Shown: piece by piece, positions 44,924 to 54,076 of the stretch
Numbering within the stretch: position 1 is the stretch's first letter
Layout of the letters: each line of letters begins with the position of its first letter
NCBI GenBank assembly: GCA_963422285.2
Contig: CAXXJO010000001.1
Location: forward strand, 248,001 to 312,000
From: VXYL01 sp963422285
Lineage (GTDB): Bacteria; Pseudomonadota; Gammaproteobacteria; Pseudomonadales; Azotimanducaceae
Direction: 5' to 3'
Length of the DNA: 64,000 nt
Translations under genes and position numbers: made by a program
Notes under the pieces: generated by a model
Seen by the model: the letters and a program-made list of their open reading frames with translations, nothing else
Told to the model about the DNA's origin: nothing
The model's database searches: none

Positions 44924-45013
44924 AGCGAGGTTCCAACTCGGACCAACGAAGCACGTGTCGACATGGCAGCCTGTCCATCGCTGGTGGCGAGCCGAGTGGA
45001 AGCTGGAACCTCG
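44924..45013. repeat. Large imperfect inverted repeat between ctaB and the hypothetical gene
   Basis: The arm at 44924-44940 (GCGAGGTTCCA then ACTCGG) pairs with 44991-45013 (CCGAGT, a six-base bulge, then TGGAACCTCGC), giving 11 plus 6 base pairs around a loop of about 50 bases. It lies downstream of the ctaB stop, and could be a 3' structure of that transcript or a decayed mobile-element end. Confidence 0.5.
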
Positions 45014-45075
45014 CGCCCTTAGTTCAAGGGGCGTCGCATCGGCAAACTGGACTCAAGCGTCAACTTTCTCGACGC

Positions 45076-45966
45076 TCAAAGATTCCATGCCGGCAGCAGA
45101 TGGTGGTCCACGAGCAGCGTGACGAACAGCGCCATCAGGTAAACGATGGAATAGCGGAACATCGCCAGCGACGCCCGTTCCTTGCCGCGCAGCAGGGCGA
45201 CGGCCCAGTAGAGGAACACTCCCCCCAGAACGATGGCGCCGGCAAGGTAGACCAAACCGCTCATGCCGACGGCTACCGGCAGCAGGCTGACCATGCACAG
45301 GGCGATGGTGTAGTACAGGATCCAACGCCGCGTATAGGCATCCCCGTGGGTGATCGGGAGCATGGGCACATCGACGTTCTCGTAGTCCTTGCGGCGATCC
45401 AGAGCCAGCGCCCAGAAATGCGGCGGCGTCCACACGAAGATGATGAGCAACAGCACGAGGCCGCCGACTTCAACGGTGCCAGTCACCGCGCTCCAGCCGA
45501 ACAGCGGCGGCGCTGCGCCGAACAGACCGCCGATGACGATGTTCTGCGACGTGGCGCGCTTGAGATAGAGGGTGTAGACGAGGCCGTAGCCGATCCAGGA
45601 GGCCAAGTTCAGCCAAGCCGTCAGCGGGTTGATCCACAGCAGCAGCACGGCCATGCCGGCGATGCCGAGCGCTGCCGCGAAGGCGCCTCCGGCGACCGGC
45701 CCGATCCGTCCCCGCGCCACCGGCCGGTTGCGGGTGCGCGCCATGCGGGCGTCGATCTCGGCATCGGCGATGTGGTTGACCGCGGCGGCGGACGCCGCCA
45801 CCAGGGCGATGCCGAGCAGGCCCGGCGCCAGTACATCCAGCGGCGGCGCGGCGGGCGTCGCCAGGAACATGCCCACCAGGGCGCACAGCAGCATCAGCAG
45901 CACCACGCGCGGCTTGGTCAGCTCCAGATAGTCGCGCCACGAGGCGGCGCCAGCGACTGCGCTCAA
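45076..45966 (-). CDS. ctaB: Protoheme IX farnesyltransferase (heme O synthase)
   Basis: The 296-residue UbiA-type membrane prenyltransferase attaches a farnesyl group to heme b for heme-copper oxidases. The allylic-diphosphate motif NHIADAEIDARM has N64, D68 and D72. YLKRATSQNIVIGGLFGAAP and FVWTPPHFWALALDRRKDYE are heme O synthase hallmarks, with about eight or nine membrane helices. TTG 45966 is preceded by GGAGGAAG. cox genes, which usually adjoin, are not in the window. Confidence 0.95.
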   Translation of the reverse strand: MSAVAGAASWRDYLELTKPRVVLLMLLCALVGMFLATPAAPPLDVLAPGLLGIALVAASAAAVNHIADAEIDARMARTRNRPVARGRIGPVAGGAFAAALGIAGMAVLLLWINPLTAWLNLASWIGYGLVYTLYLKRATSQNIVIGGLFGAAPPLFGWSAVTGTVEVGGLVLLLIIFVWTPPHFWALALDRRKDYENVDVPMLPITHGDAYTRRWILYYTIALCMVSLLPVAVGMSGLVYLAGAIVLGGVFLYWAVALLRGKERASLAMFRYSIVYLMALFVTLLVDHHLLPAWNL

Positions 45967-46022
45967 GACTTCCTCCTTGCGCTAGACTCATGCGTCTTCT
46001 TCACGAAACCAAGGACAAGCCC

Positions 46023-46457
46023 ATGGCCGAGTACGTTCCAACCCCGATCCAGTGGGTGCGCGATCAAGTGGAACTCTACGAGAGCAGCGGCGGCACCCGG
46101 GGCACCGAACTGCTCGAAACCGGCCTGCCCTGCATCCTCGTCACCCACCGCGGCAACAAGACCGGCGCCGTCCGCAAGACGCCGCTGATGCGCGTCAAGG
46201 ACGGCGACAGCTATGTGCTGGTGGCCTCCCAGGGCGGTGCGCCGAAGAATCCGGTGTGGGTCCATAACCTGCGCGCCGACCCGCACGTGGACATCCGCGA
46301 CAAGACCGAGGTGTTCGCCATGCGCGTACGCGAAGTAGAGGATGCCGACGAGCGGGCACGAGTCTGGGCGCTGGCCGTGGAAGCCTTCCCGCCCTACGAG
46401 GAATATCGCAACAAGACCTCGCGCACCATCCCGGTGTTCCTCGCCGAGCCGGCGTAG
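46023..46457 (+). CDS. Deazaflavin (F420)-dependent nitroreductase-family protein
   Basis: The 144-residue split-barrel protein reads EYVPTPIQWVRDQVELYESS, then CILVTHRGNKTGAVRKTPLM, SYVLVASQGGAPKNPVWVHN, LRADPHVDIRD and WALAVEAFPPYEEYRNKTSR followed by IPVFLAEPA. This is the pattern of the Ddn/FDR-A family, which binds F420. The GTRGTELL and RTGAVRKTPL-like loops contact the cofactor in known members. AAGGA precedes ATG 46023. It is divergent from ctaB. Its presence with the F420 genes supports an active F420 economy. Confidence 0.9.
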   Translation: MAEYVPTPIQWVRDQVELYESSGGTRGTELLETGLPCILVTHRGNKTGAVRKTPLMRVKDGDSYVLVASQGGAPKNPVWVHNLRADPHVDIRDKTEVFAMRVREVEDADERARVWALAVEAFPPYEEYRNKTSRTIPVFLAEPA

Positions 46458-46471
46458 CCAGATCGTCAAGC

Positions 46472-48013
46472 TCAGTGCCACGACAGGCGGCTCGATTCGG
46501 CTTTGTAGAGGATGTAATCGCGCAGGCGGCAGGCGATTCCGTAGTCGATATAGGGCACCGAGACCATGTCGGAGGCGAGATGGATACGCAGCGTGGCAAG
46601 CCCCTTGCGGCGCTGCAGCGGCGACCGGGCGACGGAGACGGCCTGCGCCTTGCGGAACAGAAAAGCATTCACCCGGTAGCCGATCAAGCCCGAGCGGCTG
46701 GACAGCCCGTGGTCGTCGTGCATATAGCCGCGTCGCCGCCAGCTTTGCCAGGCAAGAGCCGTGGCCGGCGCGATCCAGGCAAGACACCACAGGCCGGACG
46801 GGCCCAGCAGCGGCAGCAGAACGACGGTTGCCGCTAGCGCTGGCACGATCCCACCGCCGAGAACGCGCCCCCGCATGTAGTAGGGAGAAATGCCTGTGAA
46901 CGGTTCCTTCGCCGGTACCAGGCTCAGCCCCTCGCCTTCGCTAGGGAACATCCGCGCCCGCAGATCGCTGACGAGATCGGCATCGAGCAGTGGCACCACC
47001 AGCCGCTGCGTAACTACCTGCCCACTGGGATTCGTGGTGGGAATGCCGCTGGCGGCTGGCAAGACCCGCAGCCGGTAGCGCCGAAACCAGCGCATGAGCA
47101 TGCTCTGAATCAGGACCAGCTGCTGGATCTTGCCGGCTTCCACCACGGTCTCCTTGCGCGTCAGCAGCCCCGAGCGCGAACGGAACGCGCTGCCCTCCAG
47201 CAGCAACACGAAATCGTGGTAGCGCAGGAACGCGGAAGCGATGGTCACCATCAGAAGCAGAGCCAATAGGGCAAGCGCGACACCCGCCACGGCGGTGGAT
47301 CCCACCAGCAGGCCGAGCTGTGCGAACTCCGCCGTCGCCGCATCCACGATCCTGGCCACCACGGCATGGATGGTCTCTTGGTAGGGCTGATAGAGAATCG
47401 GCAGGAACGCGAGTGCGCCGAGTACGCTCCGGTCCGTAACGCCGATGCGCACCATGTCGCGCCCGTCGAGGCGCAGCAGAACCCGCGCCTTCCGCGCCTT
47501 CGTCCCGGCTTCCTCCGTCGAGGGCTGCTCGTTCGGCGGCGGCAACCTCCCCTCGATACGCCTTCGCAGCGCATCGGCGAACTGCCGCGATACTGCTGGC
47601 AGGTGGCCCTCCAGCTTGGTGGAGCCGGCGGTATCGAAACTCAACGTGGCCAAGTCGAGCAATCGGTAGACGGGAGACTGCTCGACGTTCACGCCCTGGA
47701 TGCGGTTGAACCGCACATCGAGCTCGGACTTCCTGAACACCCCTTGGCGGATCAGGACGCCGTCTTCGCCGAGACGAAAGCGAAAGCACCAGTAGCGCAG
47801 CAAGGCCACTGTCGCCATCGCTGCCAGCACGGCTCCGGTTACCGCCAGCGACGTCGTCACCGGCGCCTGCGTCCACAGGTAGACCAGAGAACCTGCCGAG
47901 GCAGCCGTCTGCGCGATGTTGCCGAGGATGCTTCGCACGGTGCGGGCGAAGAAGAACAGCATGGAGAACGGCGAAGTACGCTGCCAAGCACCGGATTCAG
48001 GCATGTCGGACAC
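46472..48013 (-). CDS. PH-domain membrane protein (YdbT-like, bPH2/DUF304)
   Basis: A 513-residue membrane protein has paired helices (SILGNIAQTAASAGSLVYLW, then LAVTGAVLAAMATVALLRYW) followed by a bacterial PH domain (FRFRLGEDGVLIRQGVFRKS, then DVRFNRIQGVNVEQSPVYRL). The same unit recurs twice more (LLEGSAFRSRSGLLTRKETV; MHDDHGLSSRSGLIGYRVNA). This triple arrangement is that of the YdbT-like proteins, whose role at the membrane is poorly known. The start may be 48013 or ATG 48004. It lies just downstream of its usual partner, the small YdbS-like gene. Confidence 0.87.
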   Translation of the reverse strand: MSDMPESGAWQRTSPFSMLFFFARTVRSILGNIAQTAASAGSLVYLWTQAPVTTSLAVTGAVLAAMATVALLRYWCFRFRLGEDGVLIRQGVFRKSELDVRFNRIQGVNVEQSPVYRLLDLATLSFDTAGSTKLEGHLPAVSRQFADALRRRIEGRLPPPNEQPSTEEAGTKARKARVLLRLDGRDMVRIGVTDRSVLGALAFLPILYQPYQETIHAVVARIVDAATAEFAQLGLLVGSTAVAGVALALLALLLMVTIASAFLRYHDFVLLLEGSAFRSRSGLLTRKETVVEAGKIQQLVLIQSMLMRWFRRYRLRVLPAASGIPTTNPSGQVVTQRLVVPLLDADLVSDLRARMFPSEGEGLSLVPAKEPFTGISPYYMRGRVLGGGIVPALAATVVLLPLLGPSGLWCLAWIAPATALAWQSWRRRGYMHDDHGLSSRSGLIGYRVNAFLFRKAQAVSVARSPLQRRKGLATLRIHLASDMVSVPYIDYGIACRLRDYILYKAESSRLSWH

Positions 48014-48022
48014 CTTCCCCGT

Positions 48023-48595
48023 CTAGCCGCCAACGGGGCCGTCTTGCCGGGCTTCGTCGTCGGGGCGCGGGCGCAGGCCGAGCTTGCCGACAATGAAGAC
48101 GCGCAGGCGTTCGGCGCGCTCTTCGCCCAGCCCGGCGATTTGCAGATCGCCGCCGCCGCCGCCGGCGGTGAACACGGTCAGCGTTGCCAACCCGAAGCGG
48201 CGATCCAGGGGTGCGCTGCTGGTCACCGCATGCTGCACCCGGTTGCATGGCACTGCGGCCATGGAGCGCCACAGGACGCCGGACTTGTAGAGGATGTCCT
48301 TGTCGCGCACTGCGTAGCCCCGATGCGGCACCTCCACTGCCGGCCAGCTCAGCGACCAGCATGCCCAGAGGCCCAGTACGGCCCAGACGGCCAGCGGCAT
48401 CCAGGCTTCCAGCCAAGCCAGCTGCGCGGCGCGAAGGGCGAAATAATGGGCTGCCGCCGCCAGCGCGAACGCCACCACGACATGGATCAGCTTCTTGGCC
48501 TGCAGGCGACGCACGAATCGAGGATGCAGCGCCTGCCAATCCACCTGTTCCGCAACCGGCAGGGATTCCAGGGGCACTTCGGGGTTGACGAACAT
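48023..48595 (-). CDS. PH-domain membrane protein (YdbS-like)
   Basis: About 190 residues: a cytoplasmic N-terminus, two helices (LIHVVVAFALAAAAHYFALR, WMPLAVWAVLGLWACWSLSW) and one bacterial PH domain (GYAVRDKDILYKSGVLWRSM, then AVPCNRVQHAVTSSAPLDRR and GLATLTVFTAGGGGGDLQIA). The upstream ATG at 48622 lies inside a TATAAT sequence that could be this operon's -10 box, so ATG 48595 is the preferred start. It precedes the YdbT-like gene by about ten bases, as in other bacteria. Confidence 0.85.
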   Translation of the reverse strand: MFVNPEVPLESLPVAEQVDWQALHPRFVRRLQAKKLIHVVVAFALAAAAHYFALRAAQLAWLEAWMPLAVWAVLGLWACWSLSWPAVEVPHRGYAVRDKDILYKSGVLWRSMAAVPCNRVQHAVTSSAPLDRRFGLATLTVFTAGGGGGDLQIAGLGEERAERLRVFIVGKLGLRPRPDDEARQDGPVGG

Positions 48596-48610
48596 TGCCG
48601 GGCCAGTCGA

Positions 48611-48640
48611 AAAGGGCGGCATTATAGCGACGAGGCTGCC
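48611..48640 (-). promoter_or_regulatory. Possible -10 box for the PH-domain gene pair
   Basis: On the minus strand a perfect TATAAT lies about 25 bases upstream of ATG 48595. The best -35-like sequence (TCGTCC) is about 19 bases further upstream and weak. The promoter is suggested by position only. Confidence 0.35.
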
Positions 48641-48664
48641 GTTGTGGACGATTGGGAGCGGCGT

Positions 48665-49669
48665 TCAGAAGCGGCGGCGTTCCGATTCCGGCCCTGCACG
48701 GCGCATCTTTTCCTCCATCTCCTCCTCCATCTCCTCGGCACTGCGCATGTCCGCCAAGTCCAGGGTGAAGTTCGGACGCTCTGGTGGTCTCAGCTTGTCC
48801 AACAGTTCGCGGCGCTCCCGACCGGAGAGGCCGAGTTCGCTCAACTCCGCACGGCTCAGCCCAGCCACGCCTTCGCGCACCGCGATGCCGCCCTGCTCCG
48901 GGCGCAGCAGGCGGCCGAGGGCGGCGCGTTCGGCGAAGCTCAGGCGAGTTCCGAGCACGTCGTAATCCAGCCAGGCATCGAAGGCCAGCGGCGCCACCCG
49001 CCGCAGCATCCCCGCCATAACTCGCCCGTATTCGCGGATCTCCCACTGGGCGTGCTCGTCCACCCGCAGCGTCAGAAAGTGAAGCAGGTTGTGCAGATCG
49101 ATTTTCCAGTACCACTGGGTATAGGTGGATAGCGGCAGGTCGATGCGCGCCAGTTCCCGAGCCACATCCTCGGCGAGCAGCCAGCCGTAGGTTTGCGCAG
49201 CGTCCCGACGCAGCTGCTGCCAGCGTTGGACCGCGGCGGCGTACAACGCGGCCGGCGCCGCCTGCGCCTCGCGGCCCTGGTTGTTGACGCTGCTCTGGTA
49301 GGCGAAGTTGGCGGCTTCCGGCGTGTGGAACAGCAGTGGCAGCAGACTGTAGCGAGCGCTCAGTTCGTTCACGGACGCCGTTCGGTGCCGTACCCATTGG
49401 CGGGCGACGAACAGGGGCATCGAACAGTGGAACTTGAACTCCACCATCTCGGACGGCGTGGTGTGGGCGTGCCGTTGCAGATAGCGGATCAGGCCGCGCG
49501 TCTCGCTGACCTTGCGCGTCCCCGCGCCGTAGCTGACGCGCGCGGCACGCTCGATGTCCTGGTCCGTACCCATGTAGTCCACCAGCGACACGAAGCCGTG
49601 GTCGAGTACCGGGAAGTAGCCGCCAAGGATCTCCTCCGCGGCGGCGGCGATAGGACGCTTGGTTTCCAT
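48665..49669 (-). CDS. thyX: Flavin-dependent thymidylate synthase ThyX
   Basis: The 334-residue ThyX methylates dUMP to dTMP using FAD and methylene-tetrahydrofolate. The signature RHRTASVNELSARYS is at 94-108 (R94, R96, S99, S104 and R106). LIRYLQRHAHTTPSEMVEFK forms the FAD/dUMP site, and TQWYWKIDLHNLLHFLTLR is the second conserved helix. A highly charged C-terminal extension of about 60 residues (EEMEEEMEEKMRRAG) exceeds the usual core. ATG 49669 is chosen over the longer open frame because the family starts near here. No thyA was seen in the window. Confidence 0.93.
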   Translation of the reverse strand: METKRPIAAAAEEILGGYFPVLDHGFVSLVDYMGTDQDIERAARVSYGAGTRKVSETRGLIRYLQRHAHTTPSEMVEFKFHCSMPLFVARQWVRHRTASVNELSARYSLLPLLFHTPEAANFAYQSSVNNQGREAQAAPAALYAAAVQRWQQLRRDAAQTYGWLLAEDVARELARIDLPLSTYTQWYWKIDLHNLLHFLTLRVDEHAQWEIREYGRVMAGMLRRVAPLAFDAWLDYDVLGTRLSFAERAALGRLLRPEQGGIAVREGVAGLSRAELSELGLSGRERRELLDKLRPPERPNFTLDLADMRSAEEMEEEMEEKMRRAGPESERRRF

Positions 49670-50178
49670 ATCAATGATCTGCCGTGCTTCGCTTGAGCCA
49701 TTTTCGCACCAAGCGAGGCGCGATTCCGATAGGGTGCCGCAACAGCGCCAGCTCGCGGCGCTTCCGCCGCCTTCCGCGGCCCCCATGGGCGCGAGCTCCG
49801 CGCAGGACGACGGACGTCCGCGACGCGAGTACGGCGCCATGCTGCCCGACGGGCCGGCCCGGAACGGTCCCGCCGCCATCGATCCAGAATCCCCCAGAGC
49901 CCGAACAAGGGAGCGAGTTCCAACAGACAAGTCCGGACAGCATGGTGATCCCCCGCGAGGGCTTCGCTATGATCCGCGACGCTGCCGAAGCGCCCAAGTG
50001 TCCCGAATCCACACGCGCCAGGGCGTGTCGGCGTAAAACACGGTATCTTGCGAACCTCGAAACGCCAGGAAACGGCTATGGAGATCACGCCATCGCTTGT
50101 TCGAGAAGCGCACACCCTCGCGGACGCGATGCGCGCCGTGGAAGGCGCAAGCCGAGGTTGATGGCGGACTGAACGGCG
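49670..50178. other. Intergenic region between thyX and the ketopantoate-reductase-like gene
   Basis: About 500 bases between divergent genes. It has no recognisable gene apart from a 27-codon frame at 50078-50161 (MEITPSLVREAHTLADAMRA, with AGGAAA upstream) that ends just before the next gene and could be a leader peptide or a remnant. Promoters for both neighbours should lie here, but none is clear. Confidence 0.4.
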
Positions 50179-51147
50179 ATGCGTTTCGTCATCTACGGGG
50201 CCGGCGGCATCGGCGGCACCATCGGCGCGCGGCTGCATCAGGCCGGGTTCGACGTGGTTCTCATCGCCCGCGGTTCGCACTTCAAGGCCATCGTCCGCCA
50301 CGGCCTTCGTTTCGTCTCGCCTACCCAGGACGTCGTTCTCTCCATCCCTTGCGTGGCGCATCCGAAGGATGCCGAAATCAGGCCGGACGACGCGGTGATC
50401 CTGTGCATGAAGGGCCAGCACACCGAGCAAGCGCTCCGCGATCTGTACGCCGCCACCGGCGGCCAGGCGCATGTGATCTGCTGCCAGAACGGGGTCGAGA
50501 ACGAACGCCTCGCGCTGCGCCGCTTCCCGCACACCTACGGTATGGTGGTGATGCTGCCAGCCGAGCATCTCGAACCGGGCGTGGTGGTGAACTTCGCCGA
50601 AGGCACCGCCGGCGGCCTCGATGCCGGCTGCTATCCCTCCGGCGTGGACGCCTTCATCGGGGATGCGACCACGGCCTTGACCCAGGCCGGCTTCAGCGCC
50701 GTGCCGGACCCCGTCATCATGGGCCAGAAGCACGCCAAGCTGCTGAACAATCTGAACAACGCCGTCCAAGCCGCCACCGGCACCGGCTCGCGCACCCTAT
50801 CCCGCCTGCTGCGGGAGGAAGCGCTGGCCTGCTACCGCGCCGCCGGCATCCACTGCGCCAGCGCGGAGCACGCCCGCGCCCGCCGAGCCGGCATCCGGGG
50901 CGGCGAGGTGCCCGGCCACGACCGCCACGGCGGTTCCTCTCTGCAGAGCATTCTGCGCGGCGCCGGCGATATCGAAACCGACTACCTCAACGGCGAAATC
51001 GTGCTCTTGGGCCGCATGCACGGCGTACCCGTGCCGGCCAACGCCGTCGTGCAGGAAGTCGGCAACCGCCTTGTGCGGGACAATCTGACCGTCGGCAGCC
51101 TAGCGATCGAGGAGCTCGAACAGCTCGTGCGCGAAGCCATCGGCTAG
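50179..51147 (+). CDS. Ketopantoate reductase (PanE/ApbA) family protein
   Basis: The 322-residue Rossmann protein begins MRFVIYGAGGIGGTIGARLH with GxGxxG, then AVILCMKGQHTEQALRDL, QNGVENERLALRRFPHTYGM and GQKHAKLLNNLNNAVQAATG with the catalytic-region lysine and asparagines. The C-terminal helical domain contains GSSLQSILRGAGDIETDYLN (SMxxDxxxGxxxE-like) followed by GEIVLLGRMHGVPVPANAVV. It could be PanE or one of the many paralogues reducing other 2-keto acids. No pan genes adjoin it, so no symbol is given. Confidence 0.87.
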   Translation: MRFVIYGAGGIGGTIGARLHQAGFDVVLIARGSHFKAIVRHGLRFVSPTQDVVLSIPCVAHPKDAEIRPDDAVILCMKGQHTEQALRDLYAATGGQAHVICCQNGVENERLALRRFPHTYGMVVMLPAEHLEPGVVVNFAEGTAGGLDAGCYPSGVDAFIGDATTALTQAGFSAVPDPVIMGQKHAKLLNNLNNAVQAATGTGSRTLSRLLREEALACYRAAGIHCASAEHARARRAGIRGGEVPGHDRHGGSSLQSILRGAGDIETDYLNGEIVLLGRMHGVPVPANAVVQEVGNRLVRDNLTVGSLAIEELEQLVREAIG

Positions 51148-51163
51148 CTCGGGCCGGCAGTCG

Positions 51164-51430
51164 TCAAGAGCCCGCGTTCACGCCGATGCGCAGCACCTGC
51201 AGGACGCCGCCTGCCAACGCCGCCGCCGGCACGGGGTTGTTGGACATGCAGGCCTTGCCGTCGGCGGTGAAGTCCACGTCCCGGGTATAGGTTCCCGACA
51301 AGGGCACCGGATAGGCGACGAAGCGCTCTTCAGCGGGGATGAACCGATAGATGCGATCGGTCATGTTCTCGTTGATCCGGATGTCTTGGGTTTGCGGATG
51401 CGCCGCCAGCGCGTAGGGCACCGGCGATGG
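51164..51430 (-). pseudogene. C-terminal fragment of a virginiamycin-B-lyase-like beta-propeller
   Basis: The frame reads PYALAAHPQTQDIRINENMT, DRIYRFIPAEERFVAYPVPL and GTYTRDVDFTADGKACMSNN, which matches the last blades of Vgb-type propeller proteins (TDRIYRYDPxxxxFxxYPLP, YTRDV). The rest of the protein is missing upstream, where the sequence becomes unrelated. Only about 85 residues remain, so it is a truncated relic. Confidence 0.55.
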
Positions 51431-51653
51431 CCATCCCGTCGTCCCTTCTACAAGTCCTGCAAGTCGCCCCGACTCGGCTGGCGAAGCTCGGCCATTGCGG
51501 TGCCATCGGTTCGTCGTGGGCGGGATCGGAGGCATCTCCGCCCGACAACTTCCGATGCGCTTTCATTTGCGACTTCGATAGGAGAGCTGCCTTGCGTATG
51601 CACAACGTCTCCTGCTGCGACTTCCAACGGACGGGACGACTGAGGCTGCTTGG

Positions 51654-53321
51654 CTACTGTGCGGATTCGTCGTCCCCGGCACGATCCCGGCCTTCGGCTA
51701 GCAGTGTGCGGGCGTAGGCGCGCGAGTCGTCGGTGACGGTCCGTCCGCCGAGCATCCGCGCGAGTTCCTCCGTACGTTCGGCAGCGGCGAGGGCGTCGAT
51801 GACGGTGTCCTGGTCGCTGGTCTTGCGCACCTTGAAGTGGACATCGCCCAAGGCGGCGATTTGCGGCGCGTGGGTGATGGCGATGACTTGGGTGTTCTTG
51901 GATAGCCGTCGCAGCAGGCGCCCGAGCACATCCGCGGTGGTGCCGCCGACACCGATGTCGGCCTCGTCGAGGATGAGGCAGGGCAGGCTCGATCGTTCCG
52001 CCGCCACCATCTGAATAGCCAAGCTGATGCGCGACAGTTCGCCGCCGGAGGCAATGTCGGCAAGGCTTCCGGCGGGATAGCGGGGATTGGTGGCCACCTT
52101 GAACTCGACGGCTTCCAGGCCTGCGGCCGATATCGCGGGTTCGAACTCGACGGCGAGCGAGGCGTCCTTCAAGCCGAGTTGCGCCAAGGCGGCCGTCGCC
52201 CTCTCGGAAAAAGGCACCGCTGCTGCTCGCCGGGCCTTGGACAGCGCTTCTCCAGCAGATCGGAATCGGGCTTCGGCTTCGGCGGCGCGCTCGGCCAGCT
52301 CGTCGAGACGGGTTTCGTCCACGGTCAGGGCGTCGAGCTCGGCGGCGAGGGCGTCCAGGCGCGCGTCCAGCTCGGTGGCGGGGACGCGGTGCTTGCGCGC
52401 CACATCGTGGATCGCGGCCAGGGCAGCGTCGATCTCGGCCAGCTCGGAGTCGTCTTCCGGGAACGAATCCAGGTAGCGACGCAGTTCGCCCAAGGCTTCC
52501 TCCAGGTGGGTCTGGGCGGAGGTCGTCAGTTCCACAGCGTCGCGCAGCTCGGCATCCTCTTCGTTGTCGAGCAGATTGACCAAGCGCGACAGGCGCACGA
52601 TCAACTCGTCGTCGAGTTCGGCCACCGCGCCGCCGATGGACTGCATCAGTTCCTGCGCCCGACTGAGCCGCTTGTGGGCAGCTGCAAGCTCGTCAACGCG
52701 ATGAACCACATCGCCGAGCACCGTCAACTCCTCCACCTGATAGCCGAGCAGGCTCTTGCGCTCCCGGGCTTGTTCCCTCGCGGCGAGGCGTTCCGTCCGC
52801 AGCCGGGCCAGTTCGACGCTCTGCCGATAACTGCGGGCAGTCTTCGCCACCAACCCGGGTGCCACCCCGAAGTCGTCGAGCAGGCGACGCTGGACATCCC
52901 GCTGCAACAGCTGCCGATGCTCGTGCTGCCCATGCACATCGATCAGCGGCTCGGCCAGGGATTGCAGCACGGCCAGCGTCGCCGGCACGCCGTTGACGAA
53001 CGCCCGCGAACGGCCTTCGCTGGCGCTGCGTCGCACCAGGCAGGTGCTTTCGTCGCCAGGCGCGAGCATGGCGAGGTCGGCAAGCGCCTGCCGCAGTCGC
53101 GGCTGATCGCCGATGTCGAACTCTGCGCTCACATCGCAGGCATCGGCGCCGGGGCGGATCTGCGAACGCTTGGCGCGGGCACCGAGCACCAGCGATAGGG
53201 CATCGAGCAGGATGGACTTGCCGGCGCCGGATTCGCCGGTAATCACCGTCAGTCCCAGGCCGAACTCGATGTCGAGCTCGGCCACCAGGGCGAAGTTGCG
53301 GATGTTGAGCGCTTTCAGCAT
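51654..53321 (-). CDS. recN: DNA repair protein RecN
   Basis: The 555-residue SMC-like ATPase acts in double-strand break repair. It starts MLKALNIRNFALVAELDIEF with Walker A GESGAGKS near residue 34, a long central coiled coil (heptad-rich 200-400), the ABC signature region ASGGELSRISLAIQ, and Walker B LPCLILDEADIGVGG followed by VIAITHAPQIAAL. ATG 53321 is at the conserved N-terminus. recN commonly neighbours the hrcA/grpE-dnaK locus in gammaproteobacteria; here a restriction-modification-like operon lies between. Confidence 0.95.
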   Translation of the reverse strand: MLKALNIRNFALVAELDIEFGLGLTVITGESGAGKSILLDALSLVLGARAKRSQIRPGADACDVSAEFDIGDQPRLRQALADLAMLAPGDESTCLVRRSASEGRSRAFVNGVPATLAVLQSLAEPLIDVHGQHEHRQLLQRDVQRRLLDDFGVAPGLVAKTARSYRQSVELARLRTERLAAREQARERKSLLGYQVEELTVLGDVVHRVDELAAAHKRLSRAQELMQSIGGAVAELDDELIVRLSRLVNLLDNEEDAELRDAVELTTSAQTHLEEALGELRRYLDSFPEDDSELAEIDAALAAIHDVARKHRVPATELDARLDALAAELDALTVDETRLDELAERAAEAEARFRSAGEALSKARRAAAVPFSERATAALAQLGLKDASLAVEFEPAISAAGLEAVEFKVATNPRYPAGSLADIASGGELSRISLAIQMVAAERSSLPCLILDEADIGVGGTTADVLGRLLRRLSKNTQVIAITHAPQIAALGDVHFKVRKTSDQDTVIDALAAAERTEELARMLGGRTVTDDSRAYARTLLAEGRDRAGDDESAQ

Positions 53322-53424
53322 GCAGGGCCAATGAGAAGATGCCGTGGACGATCGCTTCCTTCGGAGGGCCGAACAGTGCGCCGAAAGCTCGCCCCGGCGG
53401 CAGTTTCGCAACTCGCCGTCACCG

Positions 53425-54045
53425 TCAATCCTCGTCGTCGACAGGCGGCGCCGACAGCTCCGTCACAGCATCGAACATCGCTTCGGCGGGAACGATAGCC
53501 ACGCCATCAAGGGCAACTCCCGCGGGCAAGGCCGAGACCGCGTCCAAAATCGTCTGGCCGAATTCCCGCTGATCGCACGAGATTCTCATCTTCGCGCTGG
53601 TGTCATCCGCTTCGTATACGCGAACGATGCGATAGGCTTCGTCGCTTCTTGCCGCTTCCAGCAACTCGCTGTACGAGAGATGGTACTCGCGGTTGAAGCC
53701 ACCCATTGTGGTCTTGACTTCCAGCTTCTCCCAGGAATCCTGGCGGAGAATACGGAAATCGCAAGGCGCAATTGCGTTGTAATCCGAAGTCCATTCGTAC
53801 TTGGCAACCTCTTCGGTATCCAGGCAGCGCGCCAGATAGCAGTCCACTAGTTCTTCTCCAAGTCTGCCGATCTCTTCTGCGTTCCGTCTTGCATCCTGGA
53901 GAGCATCCCTGGACAGTCCCACGGTTCGCATGCGACTTCGTATTCGGGCCACTGCTGGCGCATGTCCAATAGCAGCCTCAAGCAGATCCGCGTCGTTCAC
54001 TAGCTGCCACACGGGATGGGAAAAGGTACCGCTGCGGTCTCGCAC
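53425..54045 (-). CDS. DUF3883-domain protein, candidate endonuclease of the adjacent modification system (possibly frameshifted start)
   Basis: The 206-residue protein matches the DUF3883 pattern: GRLGEELVDCYLARCL (E64), YNAIAPCDFRIL (D96), KLEVKTTMGG (E109-x-K111), then YHLSYSELLEAARSDEAYRI VRVYE. The D...ExK arrangement suggests a PD-(D/E)xK nuclease. GTG 54045 has no ribosome-binding site. An ATG at 54080 that overlaps the upstream stop opens another frame (MMSLDADDLQNMCETAA) closing at 54000. The true gene may start there and have suffered a one-base shift near 54030, which would inactivate it. It is the third gene of the operon. Confidence 0.75.
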   Translation of the reverse strand: MRDRSGTFSHPVWQLVNDADLLEAAIGHAPAVARIRSRMRTVGLSRDALQDARRNAEEIGRLGEELVDCYLARCLDTEEVAKYEWTSDYNAIAPCDFRILRQDSWEKLEVKTTMGGFNREYHLSYSELLEAARSDEAYRIVRVYEADDTSAKMRISCDQREFGQTILDAVSALPAGVALDGVAIVPAEAMFDAVTELSAPPVDDED

Positions 54046-54076
54046 ATATTTTGCAGATCGTCCGCGTCCAGCGACA

